A stretch of DNA of 64,000 nt from Hymenobacter properus (GTDB taxonomy: Bacteria > Bacteroidota > Bacteroidia > Cytophagales > Hymenobacteraceae): positions 62,001-126,000 of the forward strand of contig NZ_JADQDP010000007.1 in assembly GCF_015694735.1 (NCBI RefSeq), given 5' to 3'. The notes under the pieces are model-generated. The model was not told the origin of the DNA and made no database searches. It saw nothing but the letters and a program-made list of their open reading frames with translations. Made by a program: the position numbers and the translations under genes. This document shows positions 49,261 to 57,475 of the stretch, in pieces (the first letter of the stretch is position 1; every line of letters starts with the position of its first letter).

Positions 49261-49965
49261 ATGGGTTTGATGTTGCGTTTTGGGTTGTGGATGGGCTTGT
49301 GGCTGGTGCCGGCGCTAGGCCGGGCCCAGGTGGGCCTGGCGGTGCCGGCCGATACCGTGGGGCGCCGGCCCAATATTCCGCGCCTGGCCCGCAACCGTTT
49401 TGTGGTGCAGTACGACTCGCGCTACTCCGTCATCAACCACCACCTCACCACCATCAACGGCCTCAAGCTGGGCATTGAATTCAAAAGCCGCTTCCGGACC
49501 GGCGCGGCCATCTACTTTCTGAGCACCGGCGTGCCCACCCGCCAGTCCCGCCCCGACAATGCCGCCGAAGACGCCGACGCCGAGCTGCGCTTCCGCTACC
49601 TGGCCGCCTACGCCGGCTACGTGCTGCTCGAAACCACCCGCTGGGAGCTCAGCGCCAATCTGCAGCTGGGCATGGGCTCGGCCTACGTGCGCTACGAGAA
49701 TGTGGAGGGCGACTTCGATAAAACACCACGCGACTTCATGGGCGTGGCCGAGCCGGCTGTGGCGGCCCAGTACCGGCTGTTTCGCTGGGGCGGCTTTGGC
49801 ACGGGTGCGGGCTGGCGGCAGCCCTTCTTTGTGCCCAAATCGGTGCAAAAGGAGCTGAACGGCCCCGTGTTCTACCTGCGCGCCAACGTTTTTCTGGGCG
49901 AGCTCATCAAAGTGGTGAAAGACCGGGAGCCGCTCTTCACGCAAGCCAACATGCAGGCCGACTAA
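49261..49965 (+). CDS. Predicted outer-membrane or secreted protein of unknown function
   Basis: 234 residues. MGLMLRFGLWMGLWLVPALG is a signal peptide, cleaved near GRAQ. The rest has alternating amphipathic strands (RFVVQYDSRYSVINHHLTTI, YAGYVLLETTRWELSANLQL, VAAQYRLFRWGGFGTGAGWR), consistent with a small outer-membrane barrel, but the end QANMQAD is not aromatic. No family recognised. It is followed by a palindromic repeat and a convergent outer-membrane protein gene. Confidence 0.78.
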   Translation: MGLMLRFGLWMGLWLVPALGRAQVGLAVPADTVGRRPNIPRLARNRFVVQYDSRYSVINHHLTTINGLKLGIEFKSRFRTGAAIYFLSTGVPTRQSRPDNAAEDADAELRFRYLAAYAGYVLLETTRWELSANLQLGMGSAYVRYENVEGDFDKTPRDFMGVAEPAVAAQYRLFRWGGFGTGAGWRQPFFVPKSVQKELNGPVFYLRANVFLGELIKVVKDREPLFTQANMQAD

Positions 49966-49992
49966 CAGGTTAATCAAGGCACTTTTACCCAG

Positions 49993-50076
49993 GTCATGCA
50001 GAGCGCAGCGAAGCATCTCGCTTGGATTAAGTAATTAGTTGAAGCACGCGAGATGCTTCGCTGCGCTCTGCATGAC
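49993..50076. repeat. Palindromic repeat, CAGAGCGCAGCG variant
   Basis: Arms GTCATGCAGAGCGCAGCGAA and complement ending GCATGAC; the change from CTGAGCGCAGCC is present in both arms. Between convergent genes. Confidence 0.9.
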
Positions 50077-50088
50077 AGTGCATTGCTA

Positions 50089-50970
50089 CTACTTCCCCGT
50101 GCTGTAAGCAAACCCCACCGATAGCGTGGCATTGGCCGCGCTGCGGTTTTGCACCACCACGCTTTCGTAGGAGAACGTGTAGGCCACGTTCAGGGCCAGG
50201 TGCTGGTAGAGCTTGAGGGCCAATACGCTGGCGCTGTTGAGGCGGTAGTCGCCGCCGGGGTCGCGCAGGCTGGGCTGGTAGAACAGCAGCTCCGAAAAGC
50301 TGGCCACGCCCCGCGTCAGGCGCAGCTTGAGGCGCGTGGAGTTGCGCACCACGTAGCGCTGCAGCTCCGGCTCGGTGTTGTAGTCGGTGCGCTCATTGAG
50401 CAGAAAGGTGCTTAGGGCCACTTCGTTGGTTAGCGTGTCGGCGTAGAGCTGGTAGCCCACGCCGCCGCCCGCCACCACGCGCTGCGCGATGGCGCGCAGG
50501 TTGCTGGTTTCGAACTCGCCCAGGGCGTAAAATTTCCACTTGCCCAGGCGGTAGTCGGGCGTGCTGAGCAGCAGCAGCTCCCGCTCGCGCAGGGCGCCGT
50601 CCTGGCGGCCGTAGCTGTAGCTCAGCGCCGCCGGAAACTGCCAGTGCCCGCGCGAAAACCCGCCCGTGTGGCTGGTGCTGAAGTACACCCGCTCCACCGT
50701 GCCCGTGGTGTAGAGGCCGGTGAGGGCGGCCGTGTAGCGCACGCCGCGGCTGTTCACGTTGTAGGTTTCAAACTCGGCCGAAGGCAGCCCGGCGGGCGGC
50801 GGCGTGAGCCCGCCCACGCTACTCACCGCCGCCGTGTCGGCCGGCGCGGTGCTGGCTGAGTCGGCCGGGGTTTGGGCCCAGGCACTGACCCCGAAGATGC
50901 TCAGCAGCAGGGTCAGGACGGCTGGGCGCAGGGCGGAAAATTTAAAAAGGCAGAAGCGAAAGTGGTTCAC
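50089..50970 (-). CDS. Outer-membrane protein, DUF481 (YdiY)-like
   Basis: 293 residues from a GTG start (VNHFRFCLFKFSALRPAVLT ...), followed by a signal peptide ending GVSAWAQ; a longer start at TTG 51036 lies inside a hairpin and is unlikely. After a Thr/Ala/Pro linker come about ten amphipathic strands: YTAALTGLYTTGTVERVYFS, YGRQDGALRERELLLLSTPD, WKFYALGEFETSNLR, and LNVAYTFSYESVVVQNRSAA. This is the plan of DUF481 salt-induced outer-membrane proteins. Function unknown. Confidence 0.82.
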   Translation of the reverse strand: MNHFRFCLFKFSALRPAVLTLLLSIFGVSAWAQTPADSASTAPADTAAVSSVGGLTPPPAGLPSAEFETYNVNSRGVRYTAALTGLYTTGTVERVYFSTSHTGGFSRGHWQFPAALSYSYGRQDGALRERELLLLSTPDYRLGKWKFYALGEFETSNLRAIAQRVVAGGGVGYQLYADTLTNEVALSTFLLNERTDYNTEPELQRYVVRNSTRLKLRLTRGVASFSELLFYQPSLRDPGGDYRLNSASVLALKLYQHLALNVAYTFSYESVVVQNRSAANATLSVGFAYSTGK

Positions 50971-51013
50971 TATGAAGCGGTAACGTGAGCGGACCTCGGG
51001 CCCGAAACAACAA

Positions 51014-51042
51014 GGCCGGTTGTTCTGTCTGAACAACCGGCC
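51014..51042 (-). terminator. Intrinsic terminator
   Basis: A perfect 12-bp stem, GGCCGGTTGTTC with GAACAACCGGCC, loop of 5, followed on the minus strand by TTGTTGTTT. It probably ends the M49 peptidase transcript before the DUF481-like gene. Confidence 0.75.
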
Positions 51043-51068
51043 GGGACATATTCAATAATATCAAGAAT

Positions 51069-51162
51069 GTCATGCTGAGCGCAGTCGAAGCATCTCTACC
51101 GCGCAACTAATCCAATCGGAGCAACGAAGCGGTAGAGATGCTTCGACTGCGCTCAGCATGAC
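51069..51162. repeat. Palindromic repeat, GCAGTCGAAG variant
   Basis: Arms GTCATGCTGAGCGCAGTCGA and complement ending GCATGAC; the AGTCGA/TCGACT change is mirrored. Downstream of the M49 peptidase gene. Confidence 0.9.
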
Positions 51163-51184
51163 GGGCTAATCAGTCCCCAGCGCC

Positions 51185-53239
51185 CTAGTTATAATCCGGC
51201 AGCAGCGAGTACTTTTTGCCAAAGTCCAGCATCTGCTGCGCGAAGTTGGTGGGGTACTCAACCTTCACGTCCGTGATTTTGCTGCCGCTCATCACCGGCA
51301 CAAGCTTGGGCTGAATAAAGCCCTGGTAGGGCGCGATGTTGAGCTTCTGGTAGCGGGCCAGCACTTCCTTGTGCAGCTCGGGGTCTACCTGCACGCCGTA
51401 GGTTTCGATGAGGTTTTTGCCGGCCGCGTAGTCGCCTTCGCTCGTGATGCGCTGCAGCTCGCGCAGCAGCTGGCCGAAGAGGCCGCGCAGCTTGGTGTAG
51501 TCGTTGATGTGCACATAGGTTTTGCCGTCGCGCTTCACCATTTCCACTACGTTGTCGGCCTTGCCTTTTTCCAGCACCCACTTCGAAATCATCTGGCGGT
51601 TGCGCATGTGGGCTTCTTCCACGGTTTCGCCCAGCTGCAGGCGGGTGAGCTGGGTAATAAGGCCGCCGCGCAGGTAGCTGTCGTACTCGGCCTTGGCCAC
51701 ATCGGGCGAGGGGGCCACGCCCAGCTCCTGCAGCTTCACGTCGGGCAGATAATACAGGGCCACGAGGTCGGCGCGGCCTTCTTCCAGGGCCGAGGCATAG
51801 CTTTTCAGCGTTTCCTTGGTGGTGCCCACACCGGGGTTTATCTGCCCCGAGGCGTGGCCGATAACCTCGTGCATGTCGGTGTGCAGCTTGCCGGCCAGCG
51901 CGCCGTACTGGCGCACGCGGGCCACTTCGGCGGGGTCGAATGCAAACTCGGTGAGGGCACCCGAGCTGGCGCTGGCCTGGTCGTAGGCTTCCACGATGTT
52001 GCCCAGGTTCACCGATTTCGAGCCGTATTCCTTGCGAATCCAGGTCGCGTTGGGCAGGTTGATGCCGATGGGCGTGCTCGGGGCCGCGTCGCCGGATTCC
52101 ATCACCACCGTGATGACCTTGGCCGTAATGCCCACCACGTTCTTCTTCTTGTGCTGGTCCATGATGGGCGAATGGTCCTCGAACCACTGCGCCTGGTCGC
52201 CGATGGCCTTGATGCGCTTGGTGGCCTCTTCGTCGCGGAAGCTCACCACCGACTCGTAGGTGGCGCGGTAGCCCAGCGGGTCGCCGTACACCTCAATGAA
52301 GCCGTTCACCACGTCGATGGCCGACTTCGTGTCCTTCACCCAGGCAATGTTGTAGTCGTCCCAGGTTTTGAGGCTGCCGGTCTGGTAGAAGCTGATGAGC
52401 TTGGTCAGGGCCTCCTTTTGGGTGGGGTTTTCGGCCACGTCGGCGGCCTTCTGCAGCCAGTACACAATGCGCTTGATGGCCGGCGCGTACATGCCCTGTG
52501 CGCTCCAGGTGCGCTCCTCCAGCTGCCCGCTCTTATTCTTGATGAGCTTGGAGTTCAGGCCGTAGGATATGGGGCGTTGGTCTTTTTTATCAATTTTCTG
52601 GGCGTAGAACGCCTCAGCCTCGGCCTGCGTCACGCCTTCATAAAAGTTAGTAGCTGAAGTAGCCAGCAAGTCCTGTCCCGCTACCTGGTTCACCTTTTTC
52701 GGGGCCACGTTGGGGTCGAAAACGATGGGCGTGATAAAGGCCACGAACTTGTCCACGGTTTCGCCTTTTTCCAACGGCAGGGTCTTGGCGTCCACGCCCT
52801 TCACCAGCTTGGTGAAGTAGGCGGCCGAGCACTCGGGCACAAACTTGCGCGTGGAGTAGTGGTGGTGAATGCCGTTGGAAAACCACACCCGCTTGGCGTA
52901 TACGTTCAGCTTTTCGGCCTCGGCAGCCTGGGCGCCCTTCAGGTTCTGCTGGTTGGCAGCCCAAATGGCTTCCAGGGTGCGGCGCACGCGCAGGTTGTGC
53001 TTGTAGTTCTGGTCGTACACGATGTCGCGCCCGCTCAGCGCGGCCTCCGACAGGTAATAGAGCATTTCCTTCTGCTTGGCGCTTAGCTGCGCGAAGCCCG
53101 GCACCTGGTAGCGCAGCATGCGCAAATCGGCAAACTGCTCGGTGGCTACTTGAAATTTGGCGGGGGTGGGAGTTTGGGCGTGCGCGGCCGGCCCGGCCAG
53201 CAGTGCCGCCAGCGCCAACGAATAAACGGTTCGCTTCAT
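51185..53239 (-). CDS. Peptidase family M49 (dipeptidyl-peptidase III type)
   Basis: 684 residues. MKRTVYSLALAALLAGPAAHAQ is a signal peptide, so this copy is exported, unlike the cytosolic eukaryotic enzymes. The zinc motif of the family, HExxGH in its six-residue form, is MHEVIGHASGQ (H457, E458, H462), and the third ligand is in the following EEGRADLVALYY. It should cut dipeptides from N-termini of oligopeptides in the periplasm. Monocistronic; a TAGCTTTA element lies just upstream. Confidence 0.93.
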   Translation of the reverse strand: MKRTVYSLALAALLAGPAAHAQTPTPAKFQVATEQFADLRMLRYQVPGFAQLSAKQKEMLYYLSEAALSGRDIVYDQNYKHNLRVRRTLEAIWAANQQNLKGAQAAEAEKLNVYAKRVWFSNGIHHHYSTRKFVPECSAAYFTKLVKGVDAKTLPLEKGETVDKFVAFITPIVFDPNVAPKKVNQVAGQDLLATSATNFYEGVTQAEAEAFYAQKIDKKDQRPISYGLNSKLIKNKSGQLEERTWSAQGMYAPAIKRIVYWLQKAADVAENPTQKEALTKLISFYQTGSLKTWDDYNIAWVKDTKSAIDVVNGFIEVYGDPLGYRATYESVVSFRDEEATKRIKAIGDQAQWFEDHSPIMDQHKKKNVVGITAKVITVVMESGDAAPSTPIGINLPNATWIRKEYGSKSVNLGNIVEAYDQASASSGALTEFAFDPAEVARVRQYGALAGKLHTDMHEVIGHASGQINPGVGTTKETLKSYASALEEGRADLVALYYLPDVKLQELGVAPSPDVAKAEYDSYLRGGLITQLTRLQLGETVEEAHMRNRQMISKWVLEKGKADNVVEMVKRDGKTYVHINDYTKLRGLFGQLLRELQRITSEGDYAAGKNLIETYGVQVDPELHKEVLARYQKLNIAPYQGFIQPKLVPVMSGSKITDVKVEYPTNFAQQMLDFGKKYSLLPDYN

Positions 53240-53295
53240 AAAGAACAGTGGGAGTGAAGCCGTAAAGCTACAAAAGGCACCCCAGCCCCGGCCCG

Positions 53296-54399
53296 CTACT
53301 CCAACCCGCGCAACGTGGCCGCCCGGTTCAGCTTGCCCGTGGCCGTGAGTTGGAACTCGGCCACGTAGCGCAGTTGCTTGGGCACCTCGTAGCGGCCCAG
53401 CCGCTCGGCCAGCAGGGTTTGCAGCTGCTTTTCCTGCTCGCGCGAAAGCGCTTTGCCTTCAATAAAGGCCGTCACGGCCTGGCCCAGGCGCTCGTCGGAG
53501 CGCCCGGCCACGAAGCAGCGGCGCGACTGCCCCATTTCAGCCAGGGCCACGTCCAGCACCAGCTCCACCTTCTCGGCCGGCACTTTCACGCCACCGGTAT
53601 TTATCACAAAATCGGCCCGGCCCAGCCACTCAAACGTGTGGGCATCGAGCAAATTCACCTGGTCGTTGGTCACGATGAGCTGGTCGTCGGTCACGTCGCC
53701 GCGCAAGGTCAGGCAGCCCCGCTCGTCCTGCCCCGCCGCAATGCCCTTAAACACCCGGAAGCGTGCGCTGGCCTCGGGCCCATTAAGGCGGCGAAGGGCC
53801 ACGTGCGAGCAGGTTTCGGTCATGCCGTAGGTGAGGTACACGGGCACACTCAGCGGCTGCAGCTCCTGCGTGAGCGAGGCGTCGGCGGGCGCGCCACCCA
53901 CCAAAATTGCCTTCATGCGGTTGAGGCGCGGCGCCAGCCCGGCGGTCAGCACCGTCTTGAGCTGCAGGGGCACGAAGGCCGCGAAATCAAATTCCGCCTC
54001 GGGCGCCACGTAGTCGAACGGGTTAGCGTGCGGCTCCACGATGGTCAGGTGCATGTTACGCTCCAGCCCGCGCACCAGCATCATCAGCCCGCCGATGTAC
54101 TCGCAGTTGAGGCACACCAGCGCGCGGTCGCCGGGGCCGAGGTCGAAGTAGTCGGCGGTGCGGTGAGCCGAGGCTTCGAGCTGCCGCCGCCGCAGCGTGA
54201 TGGGCGTGGGCGTGCCCGTGCTGCCCGAGGTGGTGAGCCCAAATTCCTGCGTGCCCGTCAGCCATTGCCGCACAAAGTCCAGCACCTTGGCTTCGTAGCC
54301 GTTCACGGGCGCGTCGAGCTGCGCCGGGTATTGTTGGATGGCCGCGTAAGTGAATTCGCGGCCGTTGAGCAGGAGGGAGGTGGGCAGGGCAGTGGTCAT
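53296..54399 (-). CDS. menE: o-Succinylbenzoate-CoA ligase
   Basis: 367 residues, short but usual for MenE of this phylum. AMP-binding marks: LTTSGSTGTPTPITLRR (P-loop), YLTYGMTETCSHVALR (A5 region), and the end domain with LGRADFVINTGGVKVPAEKV and the catalytic lysine in LTATGKLNRAA. It activates o-succinylbenzoate with ATP and CoA, giving the substrate of MenB, encoded about 3 kb upstream on the same strand. A TAGCTTTG element ends 5 bases before the ATG, which predicts a leaderless message. Confidence 0.92.
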   Translation of the reverse strand: MTTALPTSLLLNGREFTYAAIQQYPAQLDAPVNGYEAKVLDFVRQWLTGTQEFGLTTSGSTGTPTPITLRRRQLEASAHRTADYFDLGPGDRALVCLNCEYIGGLMMLVRGLERNMHLTIVEPHANPFDYVAPEAEFDFAAFVPLQLKTVLTAGLAPRLNRMKAILVGGAPADASLTQELQPLSVPVYLTYGMTETCSHVALRRLNGPEASARFRVFKGIAAGQDERGCLTLRGDVTDDQLIVTNDQVNLLDAHTFEWLGRADFVINTGGVKVPAEKVELVLDVALAEMGQSRRCFVAGRSDERLGQAVTAFIEGKALSREQEKQLQTLLAERLGRYEVPKQLRYVAEFQLTATGKLNRAATLRGLE

Positions 54400-54403
54400 G
54401 AGG

Positions 54404-54411
54404 CAAAGCTA
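54404..54411 (-). promoter_or_regulatory. TAnnTTTG -7 element of menE
   Basis: TAGCTTTG on the minus strand, 5 bases from the menE ATG. Confidence 0.5.
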
Positions 54412-54512
54412 CGCGCCGCGCCACTCCAGCGTTCGGCTGGAAGTTGAAAGCAGGCGGGAAGGCCTTTTTTCGGCCAGCAAGACTGCCGCTACCCCACCAA
54501 TCTAAATAGTTC

Positions 54513-54543
54513 TTGACTTTTAAGTGAGGAATCACTAAATTGG
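54513..54543 (+). promoter_or_regulatory. Promoter of the 62-residue protein
   Basis: TTG at 54513-54515, 20 bases, then TAAATTGG (one change from TAnnTTTG) at 54536-54543. The ATG is 24 bases further on. Same spacing as the E2 promoter. Confidence 0.55.
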
Positions 54544-54566
54544 GTTTCTCACCAAAGCCTTTCGCC

Positions 54567-54755
54567 ATGAACACTCAGCCGCAAGCTCGGCCTTCCGCCA
54601 CATTGGCTTCTGGCAGCCAGTCCGCCGCGGGCACACCCGAAGAGCAACAAGCCCGCGCCCAAGCTAAACTGGCAAAAAAAGAGCGCAAGCACGCGCGTCT
54701 GCGCTTCTTTTTCGGTTGGTGCGAAGGCTGCCAGGCCTTCGGGTCGGCTTTCTAG
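54567..54755 (+). CDS. Small basic protein with CxxC motif
   Basis: 62 residues: a Ser/Ala/Pro-rich start, a charged helix (EEQQARAQAKLAKKERKHAR) and a hydrophobic/aromatic tail with CEGC (RFFFGWCEGCQAFGSAF). The single CxxC suggests thiol or metal chemistry, or a zinc knuckle with a partner; no family recognised. A plausible promoter precedes it, which supports it as a gene despite its size. It is transcribed away from menE. A different type of inverted repeat follows. Confidence 0.65.
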   Translation: MNTQPQARPSATLASGSQSAAGTPEEQQARAQAKLAKKERKHARLRFFFGWCEGCQAFGSAF

Positions 54756-54792
54756 CGACGGGCTGGATTTTTGGTTCCGTTTATTCAGTGGA

Positions 54793-54895
54793 GTAGAGAC
54801 GCGTATTTGCGTCTCGTCGGCCGTGCCGTTTGGGCTTCGTGCGGATTTGTCCCACCATCGTTGTTCAACAACAAGACGCAAATACGCGTCTCTAC
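54793..54895. repeat. Inverted repeat with perfect 22-base arms
   Basis: Arms begin GTAGAGACGCGTATTTGCGT and are exactly mirrored at 54874-54895; loop about 59 bases. Unrelated in sequence to the main palindromic family. Confidence 0.9.
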
Positions 54896-54930
54896 CTCGT
54901 TTCAGCCAGCACCAAAATTCAGTAAGCAAA

Positions 54931-54963
54931 ATGGCCCGGCCCGCACCATGCGAGCCGGGCCGT
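54931..54963 (-). terminator. Intrinsic terminator of the amidase gene
   Basis: Stem GGCCCGGC/GCCGGGCC with a 13-base loop, followed on the minus strand by ATTTTGCTT. Confidence 0.65.
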
Positions 54964-54988
54964 TGGCCTTTCCGGGAATGCTACTGCC

Positions 54989-57235
54989 TTACTGCACCAG
55001 CAAACGCAGGTATTGCACCCCGGTGCCAAGCTGCACCGTGACCACGTAGACGCCCGGCTGCAGCCCGGCCGGCAGCGCGTAGCCGCGCGGTTGGTCGGCC
55101 TCGAGCTGGGTGCGGGTGCTGGCCCCCACGGGCTGGCCCTGGGCGTTGCGCAGCGTAATTTCGGCCGGGCCGGTGTAGCCCGTGGCCGTGAGCCAGGCGC
55201 TGGCCCCCGCATCCACCGGGTTGGTGATGGTGAGCTGGGGGCGCTCCGTCTGGCTCAGGGAAGTATTGGCCGCCACGCCGCCGGTAGAGGCCATCAGCCA
55301 GCTGGTCGACTGCGTGGAAACGCGCAGCGTGTAGGCCGCGGTGCTGGTGTTGCCATTGTAGCCGTACACTTTCACGTAGTAAGTGGCGGCCGGGGCGCCG
55401 TTGTAAGTGATGGTTTCGGCCGTGGTGCTGGGCTGGGTGGAGGAGTAGAGCAGCGTGCCGCTGGCGTTGTACAACTCCATGTCGTAGTCGAGCGGCAGGT
55501 TGGTGAGCGTGACTTTGATGTTGTTATTGGTGCTGCTGCTCGTAAACTTGTACCAGTCCACGTCACCCGTAGGGCAGATGTAGGCCGTGTTGTTCACGTT
55601 CACGCCAATGGGCGCGCCGGCGCTAAGGGTTTCGTTGGCCTCGTAGCTGTCGGTGGGGCAGCCCGTGCCGCCGCCCACCGACGACCAGTTGGCCGCGAAG
55701 CCCGGGCGCGTGGTGGCGCAGTCGCTGCGCAGCTCCAAGTACATTTTGCCCGACGAGGCCGTGAGCGTGCCCGGGTTAGTGGTGCCCGAGTACTTGCCAA
55801 TCAGCGGCGCCTGGTTGTTAGGCCCATTGAAGACCAGTAGGTGGTCGTAGCCGCTTTCCAGGTCGAAGCTGCTGAAGCTCAGGCTGACGCTGGTGGCACC
55901 AGTGGGCGCAATGAGTTGGCACTGGCGCACGTCGTCGGGGTAGTTGGCGCTGGGGCCACCCGCGTCGTACACCGTGCCCGAAGCCGCAGTGAGGCTCGTC
56001 ACCGTGGGCGCGTTGTTGACGAGGGTGTAGAATTTCTCCCAGTTCCAGTTCACGCCGGGGTCGGTGTGCGTCTGGTTGGGGAAGTGCTGGTGGCCTTTGA
56101 TTTTCACGCAGGCCCCCGTGCTGAATGTGCCCGTGGTGGCCGCCCCATAAAACGTGCGCAGCCCGCTGATGCCGTAGCCGCTGCCCGCAATGTCGCGCGC
56201 CAGCGCCGCCGAGCTGCTATACATGGCCGACGTGTACCACGAGGCATCGTCCACGTAGCCTTCGTGTTCGGTGCCGATGGTGTAGGGGTTTTCGGAGCCG
56301 ATGTGCCAGGCCTTGTTGGCCTCGGTTACCATCTGGGTTATCTGCCCGTCGCTGGAGCGCACCACGTAGTGCGCCGACACCTGCGCCGAGCAGTTCTTAA
56401 ACCACGAAATGCAGCCCGCATACGTGCCCTGCACCGTGTGAATGGCATAATGCGTGACAGCCGTGCCGTTGCGCGAGCTGTAGTTGCAGGTCGTCAGGTC
56501 GCTGATAGCCGGGCCGTAATCCGACGACGCCACCAGCGCATACGTCGAGCCCGCCGGATTAAAAGCCCGGCCCTGCGCCTGCACGTGGTCGGGCGCCACC
56601 TGGGCCATGCCCGAACTCAATACATCATAATTGGCCCCGAAAATGGCGCGCAAATCGAGGTGATAGTCCGGAAAATGGTAGCGCAGCTGGTTATCCGGTT
56701 GGTTCAAAAACGTGAGCACGCTGTAGAGGTGCGAGTCGAGGGCGAAGGTGCTTACTGCATCCTTGGCCAGCGGCAATTCGCTCAGCGCCAGCAATACCGA
56801 AAGGTGCTTCTCCGGCGCATCAGCCGGCAGCTTCCGTGCGGCGGCCAGCTGCGCATAGGCCGCCGCGTAAGCCAGAATATTGCTGGCCGGGTCGTTTTTA
56901 ATGGCTTCTTCGCTCAGGCCTGAGAGCTTGGCCACCAGCCGCAGGTTTTCGCGGAAGTAGCCCTTGCCGTCGCCAAAAAGCCCCATTACACCCGAGGGCA
57001 GCGGCATGCCCATGCAACTGGTGGGGTCTTTGGGCGTGATGTGCCGGATGTGCGTTTGCGTGTAGGCCACCGCTTCCAGCACGCCGCGCGGCACCAGCGG
57101 GTAGCGCTTGTAGGCCTGAGCAAAATCGGCCGCGTAGGGCGTTTCCGCGCTGACAGCCTGCCTCGGCGCCATCTGGGCCCGAAGCGCGGGGGACAGGCAC
57201 AGCAAGCCCCCCAGCAGGAGTAAAGTTTTTTTCAT
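54989..57235 (-). CDS. Secreted N-acetylmuramoyl-L-alanine amidase with CUB-like, PPC and type IX sorting domains
   Basis: 748 residues. Signal peptide to about 21 (LSPALRAQ). Residues 35-160 look like a lysozyme-type module of unknown function (YKRYPLVPRGVLEAVAYTQT). Amidase_2 lies at about 230-385: TTCNYSSRNGTAVTHYAIHT, SAHYVVRSSDGQ, WHIGSENPYTIGTEHEGY, and GHQHFPNQTHTDPGVNWNW, giving the zinc histidines. A CUB-like domain follows (about 395-500), then a PPC-type beta domain (about 505-615), then a C-terminal sorting domain (about 655-748, ending VYVVTVQLGTGVQYLRLLVQ). The last implies export by the type IX system. It probably cuts peptidoglycan outside the cell. Confidence 0.9.
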   Translation of the reverse strand: MKKTLLLLGGLLCLSPALRAQMAPRQAVSAETPYAADFAQAYKRYPLVPRGVLEAVAYTQTHIRHITPKDPTSCMGMPLPSGVMGLFGDGKGYFRENLRLVAKLSGLSEEAIKNDPASNILAYAAAYAQLAAARKLPADAPEKHLSVLLALSELPLAKDAVSTFALDSHLYSVLTFLNQPDNQLRYHFPDYHLDLRAIFGANYDVLSSGMAQVAPDHVQAQGRAFNPAGSTYALVASSDYGPAISDLTTCNYSSRNGTAVTHYAIHTVQGTYAGCISWFKNCSAQVSAHYVVRSSDGQITQMVTEANKAWHIGSENPYTIGTEHEGYVDDASWYTSAMYSSSAALARDIAGSGYGISGLRTFYGAATTGTFSTGACVKIKGHQHFPNQTHTDPGVNWNWEKFYTLVNNAPTVTSLTAASGTVYDAGGPSANYPDDVRQCQLIAPTGATSVSLSFSSFDLESGYDHLLVFNGPNNQAPLIGKYSGTTNPGTLTASSGKMYLELRSDCATTRPGFAANWSSVGGGTGCPTDSYEANETLSAGAPIGVNVNNTAYICPTGDVDWYKFTSSSTNNNIKVTLTNLPLDYDMELYNASGTLLYSSTQPSTTAETITYNGAPAATYYVKVYGYNGNTSTAAYTLRVSTQSTSWLMASTGGVAANTSLSQTERPQLTITNPVDAGASAWLTATGYTGPAEITLRNAQGQPVGASTRTQLEADQPRGYALPAGLQPGVYVVTVQLGTGVQYLRLLVQ

Positions 57236-57241
57236 AAAAGC

Positions 57242-57278
57242 TCTGCCAAATGGATAGATTTAGGGAGAATTTGGCAGA
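57242..57278. promoter_or_regulatory. Inverted repeat in the leader of the amidase gene
   Basis: TCTGCCAAAT and ATTTGGCAGA, 10-base perfect arms with a 17-base spacer, ending 7 bases before the amidase ATG on the minus strand. Could be an operator or an mRNA hairpin. It opens a 180-base AT-rich tract in which I see no gene. Confidence 0.55.
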
Positions 57279-57417
57279 AGCAAGGTAGGTGTTTTGAGTA
57301 TTCGTTAATTATGATGCCATAATCTTGTTAAATTAATAAATTATATCTGGTTTCAGTGCAAATTCCTGCAAAATTTGGACAGGTCTGTTTTATGTCGGTT
57401 TTGCCTGGAAGTCACGC

Positions 57418-57453
57418 ATAAAAAAAGCCCTGCCGCATGGGCAAGGCTTCTTT
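57418..57453 (-). terminator. Intrinsic terminator of menB
   Basis: AAGCCCTGCC and GGGCAAGGCTT form a 9-bp stem with one mismatch; a run of T follows on the minus strand. Confidence 0.8.
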
Positions 57454-57475
57454 GCATTGGATAACACCCGATGCG

